Shown piece after piece: positions 52,753-61,282 of a stretch of 64,000 bases of DNA. The notes under the pieces were generated by a model. The model worked only from the letters and a program-made list of their open reading frames with translations. It had not been told where the DNA came from and did not search any database. The stretch's first letter is position 1, and every line of letters begins with the position of its first letter. The DNA comes from an uncultured Treponema sp. (GTDB lineage Bacteria > Spirochaetota > Spirochaetia > Treponematales > Treponemataceae). The DNA lies in assembly GCA_946186185.1 (NCBI GenBank), contig CAMHMJ010000019.1, positions 1 through 64,000 on the forward strand, in the 5' to 3' direction. Position numbers and translations under genes: made by a program.

Positions 52753-54609
52753 ATGGAAATCAAAAAAAATAATGCGAAAAAGATTCTCAAAGAGGTTTTC
52801 GGCTACGACTCCTTCAGACCGCTGCAGGAAGAAATAATTTCTTCGGTTCTGGAGGGAAAGGACACCCTTGCCATAATGCCAACCGGCGGCGGAAAATCCG
52901 TGTGCTATCAGATTCCTGCCCTTATGTTTCCGGGAATTACGGTTGTCATCTCTCCCCTGATTTCCCTTATGCAGGATCAGGTAACGGGTCTTTTAGAAAA
53001 CGGAATCGAGGCGGCTTTCCTGAACAGTTCCCTGGACTGGGATTCCTACAAGGAAACCGTAGACCGGATTAAGCGAGGCGAGATTAAGCTTGTCTACACT
53101 TCTCCGGAGACCCTTTCCACCCAGAGAATGCAGTCCATTCTCCACGACGTAAAGTGCGGCATAAGCCTTATAACCATTGACGAAGCCCATTGTATTTCAA
53201 GCTGGGGTCACGATTTCCGCCCGGATTACCTTGAGATTCTGAGCGTCAGGCGGCAGTTCCCGCAGGCGGTTTGTCTTGCCCTCACCGCAACTGCCACAAA
53301 CCAGGTTCGAAGCGACATCGCACTTCAGCTGGGAATGAAAACCCCTTCTGTTTTCATTGCAAGTTTTAACAGAAAAAACATCTACCTTGAAGTAAGGCCA
53401 AAACGGAACGGCTTAAACCAGATTATCGAATTTCTTTCGGAACGAAAGGACGAAAGCGGAATCATCTACTGTCTTTCCCGAAAGGAAACCGACAGCATTG
53501 CTGAAGCCCTGGCCCATAAGGGGTTTTCAGTTTTGAGCTACCACGCGGGGCTTTCCGACAAAGTCCGCGCCCAGAATCAGGAGCTTTTTATCAAGGACAA
53601 GGTGCACATCATTGTTGCAACCGTTGCCTTTGGAATGGGAATCAATAAACCAAATGTCCGCTTTGTCATAAACTACACCATTCCAAAATCCATTGAGGAA
53701 TATTACCAGGAAATCGGACGGGCTGGACGGGACGGTCTTCCCGCCGACGCGCTTCTCCTATACTCTGCCGGGGACATCCATAAAATCCGGTTTTTCTTTG
53801 AAGAATCTCCCTCAAAGGAAAAGGACGAAATTCTTCTTCGAAAAATGCTGGATTTTGCCACAAGCCGTGGCTGCAGAAGACGAGCACTCCTTTCCTACTT
53901 TGGAGAAAAGTTTGACAGCGATGCCCAGTCAGAGGAAGAAAAAGAATGCTGCTGCGACATCTGTGCAAGAGGACCGGTGGCAGGAAGCGACGTTACAATT
54001 CAGGCTCAGAAATTTATTTCCTGCATTTACAGGGTTCAGGAAAGATTCGGAACAGGCTACATAACCGACATTCTTCTGGGAAGCAGGCTAAAGCGAATCA
54101 TCGAAAACAGACACGACAAGCTTTCTACCTTCGGAATCGGAAAAGAACTTTCAAAGGAAGAATGGTATTCCATTGCGGAAAGCCTCTGCGACGAAGGCTA
54201 CATCGAAAAATACGGAGACTATAACATTCTGAAAGTTCTTCCAAAGGGAAGGACAGCCCTGACGGAACGGAGGGAAATAAAGCTTCCTGTCCTTGTGCAT
54301 AAGGAGCGGGTTTTGAATGATGTAAAGCCTGCGGCGAAAAAGACAAATGTTGCCCTTAAGGAAAAGTTTCTTCTTACACTGGATGACAAATCAAAGGAGC
54401 TGTACGAAAAAATCCGGGAATGGAGAAAAACTACCGCGGATGAACAGAATGTTCCGCCTTATGTCATATTCGGCGACAAAACTCTGGAAGAGCTTGTTGA
54501 AAAAAAGCCGAAAAACCAGGCAGAACTACGCTGGGTTTTCGGCATTGGAGAAGTAAAGGCAGAAAAAATCGGAAGCCAGGTGCTTCGGATTATAAGCGAC
54601 TATCTGTAA
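52753..54609 (+). CDS. recQ: RecQ-family ATP-dependent DNA helicase
   Basis: 618 aa. Helicase motifs: GYDSFRPLQEEII (motif 0), MPTGGGKSVCYQIP (Walker A), ITIDEAHCISSWGHDFRP (DEAH and aromatic loop), ALTATA, and QEIGRAGRDG (motif VI). The zinc-binding RecQ C-terminal region follows, with CRRRALLSYFGE and CCCDIC, then a winged helix and a C-terminal HRDC domain (ELYEKIREWRK, IFGDKTLEELVEKKP). 3'-5' helicase acting in recombination and replication repair. Promoter set on the ATG. Confidence 0.95.
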   Translation: MEIKKNNAKKILKEVFGYDSFRPLQEEIISSVLEGKDTLAIMPTGGGKSVCYQIPALMFPGITVVISPLISLMQDQVTGLLENGIEAAFLNSSLDWDSYKETVDRIKRGEIKLVYTSPETLSTQRMQSILHDVKCGISLITIDEAHCISSWGHDFRPDYLEILSVRRQFPQAVCLALTATATNQVRSDIALQLGMKTPSVFIASFNRKNIYLEVRPKRNGLNQIIEFLSERKDESGIIYCLSRKETDSIAEALAHKGFSVLSYHAGLSDKVRAQNQELFIKDKVHIIVATVAFGMGINKPNVRFVINYTIPKSIEEYYQEIGRAGRDGLPADALLLYSAGDIHKIRFFFEESPSKEKDEILLRKMLDFATSRGCRRRALLSYFGEKFDSDAQSEEEKECCCDICARGPVAGSDVTIQAQKFISCIYRVQERFGTGYITDILLGSRLKRIIENRHDKLSTFGIGKELSKEEWYSIAESLCDEGYIEKYGDYNILKVLPKGRTALTERREIKLPVLVHKERVLNDVKPAAKKTNVALKEKFLLTLDDKSKELYEKIREWRKTTADEQNVPPYVIFGDKTLEELVEKKPKNQAELRWVFGIGEVKAEKIGSQVLRIISDYL

Positions 54610-54822
54610 GTCGAATGTCGAGTTTATAACCTTGATTTCAAAATTGGCTACCGGTCGCGCCCTGCGGGTCAAAACCGCGCACTAGTGCGCTAAACGCTGC
54701 TTGTGGCAAAGGAACTTATTAATTGCCGCTTTCGCGGCAGCCACAAGCAGAGTTTTTTTGCCCGCATTTCGCTACCCTCCCGCCAATTTTGAAACCGAGT
54801 TTGCAAACACTCACCATTCAAC
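54610..54822. repeat. MITE-like palindrome with family A ends but a different core
   Basis: Ends GAATGTCGAG and CATTCAACC with inner motifs TTTCAAAATTGGC and GCCAATTTTGAAA match family A, but the interior is unrelated and has its own inverted segments (CTGCTTGTGGC with GCCACAAGCAG around CCGCTTTCGCGG). It fills the whole gap between recQ and the DUF1015 gene stop. Confidence 0.75.
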
Positions 54823-56193
54823 CTATGAGAACAGGCGGCGACACTCTAAATAGAATCTCTTTTCGTCTGCTTCGCCCATGCTGAAGCTCTTTCTTGGGAG
54901 AGGGCCGTTACTGTTGATTGTGTCAAAGAAACTGCTCTTATCAACAGGAGGAAGAAGGATTCCGATGGCGCTGTCCATTTTTCCAAGGCGGAAAACTTCT
55001 TTATCTCCGTGGATGTAGTCAATCGAAACCTTTTCAGACGCTGAGCCGGCCTTTTCAACAGCGGCGTTCAGATTTTTAAGTTCTTCATCAAGCGCAGGCT
55101 GGAAGAAGCTTACAGCAAGCACTGAACCGGAAGATTTTTTCTCGCAGTCAAGAAGGGCAAAAACCTCTTTTCCGTCTTTTTTGTATACAAAGCCAAAGCT
55201 GGCAGTTGATTTTGAAACAGTTTCCGAAAGTGTCTTTTCGTCATTTACAAGGGCAACCTTTCCACCCAGGCTGTTTTTCAGATCTTCAACAAAGGAAGCC
55301 GGTTCTGCATTGAAAACAACACGGTGAATCGGTTCAAAGGTAAGGCCGTCGTCGTAAATATTTACGATTTCAACAAGTGCATAGCGTACTGCACATTCAA
55401 GGCTTTCCCGGCTTGAAAGATCTGCAGTTTCTGGATGGGCTTTTTTGTATTCATCCCACACAGCCTTTGCAGTTGCAAGAGAGTGGTTTCCGTCACCTAC
55501 AGCGAACAAAAATGAAGAACCGTCCGCTTCTTTATTTTTCTCAAAGAGCCCTTCAAGAGTGCTTCGTACATATTCAATATCACTTTCGGCTTTTACAGCC
55601 CAGCCGGAAATTGAACCGCTGTTCATCATCAGGTTTCCCTGATAAAGGGGCTTTCCGCCCTTTACGCGCTCTCCGGTTCCTTCAACCAGCGCCTTTTTTT
55701 CATCGCTGACCAAAAGCATGATGTGAGGGCTTTCAAGAGGAGCTCCGTTACGTATTTCCATACGTGGTGGAATGCGTTCAACGATTGTTGCTTCAGTTGC
55801 CCGGATTAATGCTTTAGAAAAAGGCTTCCACTCGTAAGTTTCAAGGTCGATTGCAGTTACAAGACCTTTTCGAACCCGGCCGTAAGCAGTTTTTCGTTCA
55901 ACATAAACCATCTCTTTTTCTTCAGGAGCAAAGACCCCGGAAGAAAGATAATTTTTCATCTGTTCACGGATTTTTTTAATGCGCTCAGTCTTGTCGCTGT
56001 CATTAAGATAAACCTCAGGAAGAATGATATTCAGGGTTGAAGGTTTATTGCCAGCCGTCTTCTGAACCTGAGTCCAGTAATCTCTATCCTGGGTGTACTG
56101 GTCGCAGGCAACCACGCTCCAGGTTTCAGTTTCAATATTTGCAGGTAAAAGCAGGTCGGGAATTTTTACTCCCATATTTTCAAGTGTTTTCAT
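54823..56193 (-). CDS. DUF1015 family protein (SerK-like kinase fold), function unassigned
   Basis: 456 aa. The family is defined by an N-terminal segment (NIETETWSVVACDQYTQDRDYW) and FAVGDGNHSLATAKAVWDEYK around residue 240, the counterpart of DGHHR in other members. Some DUF1015 relatives (SerK) are ADP-dependent serine kinases; nothing shows which activity applies here. In the whole protein charged and small residues alternate as in soluble enzymes. TGT-TATATT (complement of 56201-56206) ends 7 nt before the ATG, so the start is leaderless. Confidence 0.72.
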   Translation of the reverse strand: MKTLENMGVKIPDLLLPANIETETWSVVACDQYTQDRDYWTQVQKTAGNKPSTLNIILPEVYLNDSDKTERIKKIREQMKNYLSSGVFAPEEKEMVYVERKTAYGRVRKGLVTAIDLETYEWKPFSKALIRATEATIVERIPPRMEIRNGAPLESPHIMLLVSDEKKALVEGTGERVKGGKPLYQGNLMMNSGSISGWAVKAESDIEYVRSTLEGLFEKNKEADGSSFLFAVGDGNHSLATAKAVWDEYKKAHPETADLSSRESLECAVRYALVEIVNIYDDGLTFEPIHRVVFNAEPASFVEDLKNSLGGKVALVNDEKTLSETVSKSTASFGFVYKKDGKEVFALLDCEKKSSGSVLAVSFFQPALDEELKNLNAAVEKAGSASEKVSIDYIHGDKEVFRLGKMDSAIGILLPPVDKSSFFDTINSNGPLPRKSFSMGEADEKRFYLECRRLFS

Positions 56194-56200
56194 GCCTCAA

Positions 56201-56234
56201 AATATAACATAAAAACAGCGCTTTATGCTATAAT
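56201..56234. promoter_or_regulatory. Divergent leaderless promoters of the DUF1015 gene and rpoN
   Basis: Only 47 bp separate the two start codons. Leftward -10 TATATT with extended TG (complement of 56201-56206) is 7 nt from its ATG; rightward TGC-TATAAT (56226-56234) is 6 nt from the rpoN ATG. -35 boxes are poor in both, consistent with extended -10 promoters. Confidence 0.6.
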
Positions 56235-56240
56235 ATTCGT

Positions 56241-57944
56241 ATGGCGGATTTCAATTTCCTTCAGACTCAAAAACAGGTTCAGACTCAAAGCCAGATTTTA
56301 AGCCAGAGACAGATTCAGCTTTTAAATCTGATTGGAATGAACAGCCTTGAGCTTCGGGACGAAATTTACAGTGCTGCAGACAGAAATCCCGCCCTTGAAA
56401 TCACAAAGGATGCCTTTCTGGAAGGAACGAAGGGCGTAAAAAGAAGCCATACAGACAGACGGATTTCAACGGTAAGAACAGGAAAAACCGGTGCCAGAGG
56501 AAAGGAAGAAGCCGACGCTTTTCAGAAGATTCTTGAAAGTGCCCCGGACGAAACTGAAACCCTTCAGGAACATTTGAAAGCCCAGCTTAACATGATGAAT
56601 GACACAAGGCTTTCAAAAGAACAGCAGTCTTTCTGCCTGAAACTGATTGAAAACCTTGATGAAAACGGCCACCATTTTCTTGCCCCGGAATCTCTTTTAG
56701 AAAAGGGAAATCCCCTTCATACTCCGGAGTTTCTGAAGAAAGCCCTGACTGTTGTACAGAACCTGGATCCGGCTGGCTGCGGCACTAAAGATTTTCAGGA
56801 AAGCCTACTGGTTCAGGCAAAGGGAAAAATCGGAGAGTACAGGGACGAAGCTTCATCACTGGTTCTATTTATATTAAACGGGCACCTGGATTTGATTTCT
56901 CCCCCGGAAGCTGAAAAAGCCGTTAAAAAAATGGCAAAATTTGCAAAAGAACAGGAAAAACTTTCATTCTTAAAGCCGGAAGAAATTCTTGATAAATCCC
57001 TGATTTCTGAAGAAAACGCAGAACATGCAATTTCATTTATCAAAGCCCTGAATCCTTTCCCCGCCTCCTCCTTCGGCAAAAAGCAGACTCAGTTTGTACA
57101 GAGCGATGCAATTGTTTCCATTGAAGAAGGAGAGCTGGAACATGAAGATTTTGAAAGGGGACTTATCACCGGGCTTGATATTAAAGGAAACAAAAAAGCT
57201 TCTGACGAAAAACGAGAAATGCCGGCCGAAGAAGAGCATGAAATGCAGGTAGACAAAAAGCCGGTATCGTTTCAGGCTCCCGCACACTTCAGGGTCAGGC
57301 TCTTAAAGGACTCTGTACCTTCCGTAGCTCTTTCAGATTCCTTCAGCAAAACCGAAGAGGATTTTAACGGCTTAAAAAAACAGGCAGAGAGCTTTCTGGA
57401 GCTTCTTGAAATAAGGGACAGGGCGCTTTTAAAAACCTTTTCCACCCTGGTTTCACTCCAAAAGGAATTCTTTGTTTACGGTCCGGAAAAACTCCGCCCC
57501 CTTACCAGAAAACAGCTGGCAGAAATAACAGGCGTTCACGAATCCACCATTTCCCGCTTTGCAGATTCAAAATACATCCGCACAGACTTCGGAACCTTTC
57601 CTGTAAAGTATTTTTTCAGTTCGGGAGTAAAAAGCGTGGCAAAGGAAAAGAAGCTGCCAAAAGAAGAGAATACTGCTTCAGCAGGAGCAATATTCCCGGC
57701 TCGCCAGAATTCCACCACAGAAACAGTTTCCTCAGCAGAAACAGTTTCCTCAGCGGAAACAGTTTCTTCATCCGTTGTAAAAATTGAGATTAAAAAAATT
57801 CTTGAAGAAAATAAAAATCAGCAGAAAAAGCTTTCTGACCAGAAAATTGCAGATATTCTGAATGAACGGGGAATAAAAATTGCCCGTCGCACGGTAGCAA
57901 AATACCGGGACCAGCTGAACATCGAATCAAGCTACGGAAGGTAA
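56241..57944 (+). CDS. rpoN: RNA polymerase sigma-54 factor RpoN
   Basis: 567 aa. The Gln-rich region I (LQTQKQVQTQSQILSQRQIQ) contacts activators; the core-binding domain follows (ENLDENGHHF, LDPAGCGTKDFQ); the HTH region is LAEITGVHESTISRFADSKYIR; and the RpoN box ARRTVAKYR near the C-terminus reads -24 promoters. Between the HTH and the box is an in-frame repeat ETVSSA three times (57720-57773). It should direct activator-dependent genes; no activator is encoded in the window. Leaderless start. Confidence 0.94.
   Translation: MADFNFLQTQKQVQTQSQILSQRQIQLLNLIGMNSLELRDEIYSAADRNPALEITKDAFLEGTKGVKRSHTDRRISTVRTGKTGARGKEEADAFQKILESAPDETETLQEHLKAQLNMMNDTRLSKEQQSFCLKLIENLDENGHHFLAPESLLEKGNPLHTPEFLKKALTVVQNLDPAGCGTKDFQESLLVQAKGKIGEYRDEASSLVLFILNGHLDLISPPEAEKAVKKMAKFAKEQEKLSFLKPEEILDKSLISEENAEHAISFIKALNPFPASSFGKKQTQFVQSDAIVSIEEGELEHEDFERGLITGLDIKGNKKASDEKREMPAEEEHEMQVDKKPVSFQAPAHFRVRLLKDSVPSVALSDSFSKTEEDFNGLKKQAESFLELLEIRDRALLKTFSTLVSLQKEFFVYGPEKLRPLTRKQLAEITGVHESTISRFADSKYIRTDFGTFPVKYFFSSGVKSVAKEKKLPKEENTASAGAIFPARQNSTTETVSSAETVSSAETVSSSVVKIEIKKILEENKNQQKKLSDQKIADILNERGIKIARRTVAKYRDQLNIESSYGR
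57720..57773 (+). repeat. Three 18-bp in-frame units within rpoN
   Basis: GAAACAGTTTCCTCAGC plus one variable base, repeated three times (third copy diverged at its end), encoding ETVSSA-ETVSSA-ETVSSS in a linker. Copy number could change by slippage without breaking the frame. Confidence 0.9.
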
Positions 57945-58067
57945 AACTACGCATTTCGGCGGCAGTTTACAGCTCTCTTCAACCAGTTCTGAATTAATTT
58001 TGAAAATCCGGCACTCAAGCCCGTTATTCTTAGGCAAATTATCCGCAGTACAACAAATCAAGTTCCC

Positions 58068-59522
58068 TTATTTCTTGTACTGATTTTTTACGATGTTCAT
58101 GGCAAGATCTGCGTATTCCGGCAGAATGCGTGCCCTGTTGGCTTCAATAAAGCCTTCCTGAACCAGTTCTCCGCTTACGATTACACGAACGGCACGATTC
58201 CGTCGTTCTTCATTGCGGCCGCTGTCCGGCTGTTTTTCGCACATCAGAAGATAACCGTTATAGGCATCCAGCATTGCAGAAGCGATTTTTTTCTCAGCAC
58301 CGGCACCTTCCGGCTTTTCAGGAACCTTTATGTTTGCATAGGAACCGATAAAATCCGGATCCGGATATTTTTCCTTATTTGCAGAGTAAATCAGCGGCCA
58401 CAGGTGACGGTTTTCATATTTCTGCTCGGCAATTTTATGAAGGGTACCGCCGGAAGGAACGACAAAGCTTTCAAAAAGCTCGTCGGCAGAAATTTCGGTA
58501 TAATCCGGTGAAACAGTGCTTTGAGTTTCAGGCTCTTTTGATTCTGTGGAAGAATCCTGGTTTGACCTTACAGTCTCGTCTTCATCAGAATCTTTCTCAG
58601 ACTCTTCATTGTTTACAGGCTCCGTAACAAGGGTTTCAGGCTCCTTTTTTGAATTATCCTCCGGTTCCTTTTTTGCAGACTGAGCCTTTCCTGAACAGGA
58701 GCGGATTAAAAGAGAAATCAAAAGAACAATAATTATTACGGCAGCCCCTGCAAGAACAAGAATCTTTACAGGCTTTTTTGAATTTTCTTCTGCTATATCA
58801 TCATCGTCAAAATCGTCATCATCTTCGTTTTCAACTACGGAAGGATCTGACTCATTTTCTTCAAAATCATCTTCTGAAGAACTGTCTTCAGAAACAGGCG
58901 CTGCTTCAGGCTTTTCCTCAGAACTGTTTTCAGGAATGTTATCGAAGTCAGAAATCTGTGTCTCATCATCAGAAAGCAGCTCGTTTTTATCTTCATTGCC
59001 TTCGGCTTCCTTGATTGCATTTTCAGCCCTAAGATTTTCAGCTGCGGCAAGAAGTCCCATTCTCTCTTCGTCAGGAGCTTCCCCCTCTGCAATTTTTGAA
59101 GCCTTTGCATAAAGTCCGTCAGGTCCAACTTTTGCATCAATATCTTTTGATTTTTCAGATTCAGAAGCAGTCGAAACAGCCGCACTTTTAGGAACCTTAG
59201 GTTCCTTTAAAACCTTCGGCTTAAGATGAGCATAAGGCCGGTTTATACGGCGGGCAACGGAACGGCAGGGAACAAATTTAATCCGCCAGTGGGCAGGAAT
59301 TTCGATTTTTACACCCGTCTGAGGATTTAACCCCATGGTGGTCTCAATCCAGGTTTTCTTGAAGGTACCAAAATTGTAAATCGCAAAAGAATCAGATTCC
59401 TTCAAACCCTTCTTGATAATCGTAAAAAAAAGAGTAGAAAACTTTTTAGCAGTTTCGGGACTGACGCCGGCTTTTGAAACCAGACGCTCAGCCAGGGCCG
59501 ATTGGGTCAAAAATTCACTCAT
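58068..59522 (-). CDS. HU-family domain fused to a membrane helix and a LysM-like domain
   Basis: 484 aa with an unusual architecture. Residues 1-100 are an HU/IHF-type DNA-binding domain (FAIYNFGTFKKTW, MGLNPQTGVKIEIPAHWRIKF). Then comes a long acidic linker, a membrane helix at about 252-273 (KILVLAGAAVIIIVLLISLLI), another acidic linker, and a C-terminal part whose segment LHKIAEQKYENRHLWPLIYSANKE (about 361-384) is LysM-like. The orientation would put HU in the cytoplasm and LysM outside, a possible link between nucleoid and cell wall. It overlaps the upstream HU gene by 8 bp (ATGAGTGA), so the pair is co-translated. Confidence 0.8.
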   Translation of the reverse strand: MSEFLTQSALAERLVSKAGVSPETAKKFSTLFFTIIKKGLKESDSFAIYNFGTFKKTWIETTMGLNPQTGVKIEIPAHWRIKFVPCRSVARRINRPYAHLKPKVLKEPKVPKSAAVSTASESEKSKDIDAKVGPDGLYAKASKIAEGEAPDEERMGLLAAAENLRAENAIKEAEGNEDKNELLSDDETQISDFDNIPENSSEEKPEAAPVSEDSSSEDDFEENESDPSVVENEDDDDFDDDDIAEENSKKPVKILVLAGAAVIIIVLLISLLIRSCSGKAQSAKKEPEDNSKKEPETLVTEPVNNEESEKDSDEDETVRSNQDSSTESKEPETQSTVSPDYTEISADELFESFVVPSGGTLHKIAEQKYENRHLWPLIYSANKEKYPDPDFIGSYANIKVPEKPEGAGAEKKIASAMLDAYNGYLLMCEKQPDSGRNEERRNRAVRVIVSGELVQEGFIEANRARILPEYADLAMNIVKNQYKK

Positions 59523-59790
59523 TTATTTCGTCCTTCAAAATTTCAGACGCCTTAAAACGAAGTTTCCGCTTTTTAGGATACAACATTCTGCGACCTGTAG
59601 CTGGATTCCGGCCCACCCGTTCCTTAGAATCAGCAGTTTTAAATGTTCCGAATCCCGGCTGAACAAATTTTCCGCCGGTCTCAAGAGTGCTCACAATCTC
59701 TTCAATCATAACATTGAGAGTTTCTGCGCACTGCTTTTTGGTTATCCCCAGATCTCCGGACATTTCGCTTACTAACTCTTGCTTTGTCAT
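59515..59790 (-). CDS. HU/IHF-family DNA-binding protein
   Basis: 91 aa (ATG at 59790). Family features: MTKQELVSEMSGDLGITKKQCAETLNVMIEEI, then GKFVQPGFGTFKTADSKERVGRNPATGRRMLYPKKRKLRFKAS, including the GFGTF turn and the DNA-wrapping arm with RNPATG. It bends DNA as a dimer. An upstream ATG at 59799 overlaps the -10 of the promoter and is therefore not used. It precedes and overlaps the HU-LysM gene. Confidence 0.88.
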   Translation of the reverse strand: MTKQELVSEMSGDLGITKKQCAETLNVMIEEIVSTLETGGKFVQPGFGTFKTADSKERVGRNPATGRRMLYPKKRKLRFKASEILKDEINE

Positions 59791-59797
59791 ACAAACC

Positions 59798-59826
59798 ATT
59801 GTAAACCCATAGTGATTTTTTTACAA
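59798..59826 (-). promoter_or_regulatory. Leaderless promoter of the HU operon
   Basis: TTGTAA, 17 bp, TACAAT (complement of 59798-59803), then 7 nt to the ATG at 59790. It decides the start, since the more upstream ATG lies within the -10. Confidence 0.65.
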
Positions 59827-59904
59827 TAAGATTGTTTTGTGACAAAAATAAGTTAATTTTTACGAAAAATTAAAAGAAAATTCTTCAGAAACAATTAAAG
59901 AAGA

Positions 59905-59955
59905 GTAATAAAAAAAGCCCTTAAACAGGATAGACTTTTGTCTAAGGGCTTTTAT
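59905..59955. terminator. Terminator of the toxin-antitoxin pair
   Basis: Minus strand: AAAGCCCTTA, 19-22-nt loop, TAAGGGCTTT, then seven Ts. A near-mirror on the plus strand has a shorter T-run. It lies between the antitoxin stop and the HU operon promoter. Confidence 0.65.
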
Positions 59956-60044
59956 ATCTACGATGCATTGTGCATATTTGTACACTAGATAATAGATTCC
60001 ATAAATGGGGAGCGATTGAAGGTCTTAACCTTTGCAATATGATT

Positions 60045-60332
60045 TTACATCTGCATCAGTGCAGAATAATTTATATTATGCTTTCTAGCGTATGTAAGAA
60101 AATCTTTTTCTTCTTTTGTTACCCTAATCTGGAATTTTAATGGTGAACCATATTTCTGTTTTCTTCCGGCATTTTCTCTTGCACCACCATGACCAAATTT
60201 CTTTTCATAAGAAGAAAGTCCGGAAACTTTCATATATTCTTTTTCAGAGATGATTTTTTCATCAGAAGAAACTTCTGATTTTAATTTTTTAAAAACATAA
60301 CCTTCAGAATCTTTTACAAAAACATAATCCAT
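60045..60332 (-). CDS. Probable antitoxin of a HigBA/RelBE-like pair
   Basis: 95 aa. A central basic motif GHGGARENAGRKQKYG and a C-terminal segment RVTKEEKDFLTYARKHNINY resemble small DNA-binding antitoxin and plasmid regulator proteins. AAGGAGG precedes the ATG. It lies downstream of the toxin gene, the reverse of the most common order but typical of HigBA-like pairs. The assignment rests mainly on its partner and size. Confidence 0.6.
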   Translation of the reverse strand: MDYVFVKDSEGYVFKKLKSEVSSDEKIISEKEYMKVSGLSSYEKKFGHGGARENAGRKQKYGSPLKFQIRVTKEEKDFLTYARKHNINYSALMQM

Positions 60333-60397
60333 ATCAACCTCCTTGAAAGTCTACTCGACTAAGGTTTTTCAAACTATCTATTTATCAGGACGTTTCT

Positions 60398-60703
60398 CTA
60401 GTCCACGTCCGTCTCCTTCAATCTCTGTTTTGCAAGTTTTATCTTATCTTTTGGAGTTTTCTGAGTTTTCTTTACAAAAACAACTCCAATCACAATAATT
60501 TTTCCCGCTTTATACCGAAAAAGCGAACGAAGTTCATTTGTTTTTATCTCAAAAATTTCTTTTTGAATCGGTTTTACACGAACATATTCAATTCCTTGTT
60601 CTTGAATTTTCGCATAATCAGCTTCCAGCATAACTTTTTGAGACTGTTCCAGAGCTTCAATTTCTGCTTTTACCTGTGGAATCTTTTCTACAGTGAACTT
60701 CAT
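60398..60703 (-). CDS. RelE/HigB-type toxin (phage-derived Gp49-like family)
   Basis: 101 aa. KPIQKEIFEIKTNELRSLFRYKAGKIIVIGVVFVKKTQKTPKDKIKLA contains the strand-turn-strand core of the family (F-E-I-K-T ... R-S-L-F-R, then I-V-I-G-V-V-F-V-K-K-T-Q-K-T-P), known for ribosome-dependent mRNA cleavage. TTGACA, 17 bp, TATATT lies 6 nt before the ATG: an almost perfect, leaderless promoter. Genes in this order would be transcribed together. Confidence 0.8.
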   Translation of the reverse strand: MKFTVEKIPQVKAEIEALEQSQKVMLEADYAKIQEQGIEYVRVKPIQKEIFEIKTNELRSLFRYKAGKIIVIGVVFVKKTQKTPKDKIKLAKQRLKETDVD

Positions 60704-60709
60704 GATTAT

Positions 60710-60738
60710 AATATACGATTACTATTTGAATTTGTCAA
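60710..60738 (-). promoter_or_regulatory. Consensus promoter of the toxin-antitoxin pair, leaderless
   Basis: TTGACA (complement of 60733-60738), 17 bp, TATATT (complement of 60710-60715); 6 nt to the toxin ATG. Confidence 0.75.
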
Positions 60739-60894
60739 CATTTTCAAAAAATAAAATCCACTAAGTAAATGCCTTAATAACATATTCAGGTATGTTCAGG
60801 ACTAAAGAAAAAAATTGACAAAATGGAGTTTGTGTAGGAAAATTAAAGATAACGTTTCCGGAAGGAAAGATTTATCAAATTGGAGGCCTTTAAA

Positions 60895-61119
60895 ATGGCA
60901 AAAAAAGGAAAAGATTATTTTGGTCTTGATTACATCGTAAGTGTAATTCTGGCAATCATCCCTGTAACATCATGGATTTGTGGATTCGTAACAAGATTTC
61001 AGGAGGGAAAAATCGTAGCAGGTTTGCTCAGATTGTTCCTCGGATGGAACATCATCTGGTTCCTCGACCTTGTTTTCATGCTTCTCAAAAAGCAGATTCT
61101 CAGAGTTATCAACTTCTAA
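60895..61119 (+). CDS. Small two-helix membrane protein, unknown
   Basis: 74 aa. The ATG at 60895 follows GGAGGCC. Two hydrophobic helices (about residues 11-32 and 43-62) flank a short loop RFQEGKIVAGLLR, with Lys-rich ends. I recognise no family. It is a free-standing gene with a strong terminator at 61141-61179. Confidence 0.65.
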   Translation: MAKKGKDYFGLDYIVSVILAIIPVTSWICGFVTRFQEGKIVAGLLRLFLGWNIIWFLDLVFMLLKKQILRVINF

Positions 61120-61140
61120 TTTAGAATCCTACGACAACAT

Positions 61141-61179
61141 AAAAAAGCGGGCCTTCAGAACGAAGTACCCGCTTTTTTT
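61141..61179 (+). terminator. Terminator of the small membrane protein
   Basis: AAAAAAGCGGG, 16-nt loop, CCCGCTTTTTTT: strong plus-strand terminator. Confidence 0.85.
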
Positions 61180-61196
61180 ATGAAAACCAGCAAATT

Positions 61197-61245
61197 TTAC
61201 AGTCTTTCCTTAATAGCCGCAATGAACTCTTCGCAGGCTTTCGCC
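61197..61245 (-). pseudogene. Remnant of a second isocitrate dehydrogenase C-terminus
   Basis: On the minus strand this reads ACEEFIAAIKERL and a stop, then AATTTGCTGGTTTTC. The intact gene ends [10 protein letters not shown], stop, then AATTTACCTGGTTTTC. So the last codons and the following bases exist twice, about 80 bp apart, the outer copy diverged and without upstream gene. The two copies are separated by two hairpins (GCAGGC/GCCTGC at 61233-61248 and a perfect 11-bp stem at 61250-61275). Confidence 0.6.
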
Positions 61246-61249
61246 TGCT

Positions 61250-61275
61250 ACCTGGTTTTCTTACGAAAACCAGGT
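61250..61275. terminator. Perfect 11-bp hairpin just past the icd stop
   Basis: ACCTGGTTTTC, 4-nt loop, GAAAACCAGGT. On the plus strand AAATTTTTT follows; on the minus strand it is 7 bp past icd. It could terminate either direction weakly. Confidence 0.55.
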
Positions 61276-61282
61276 AAATTTT

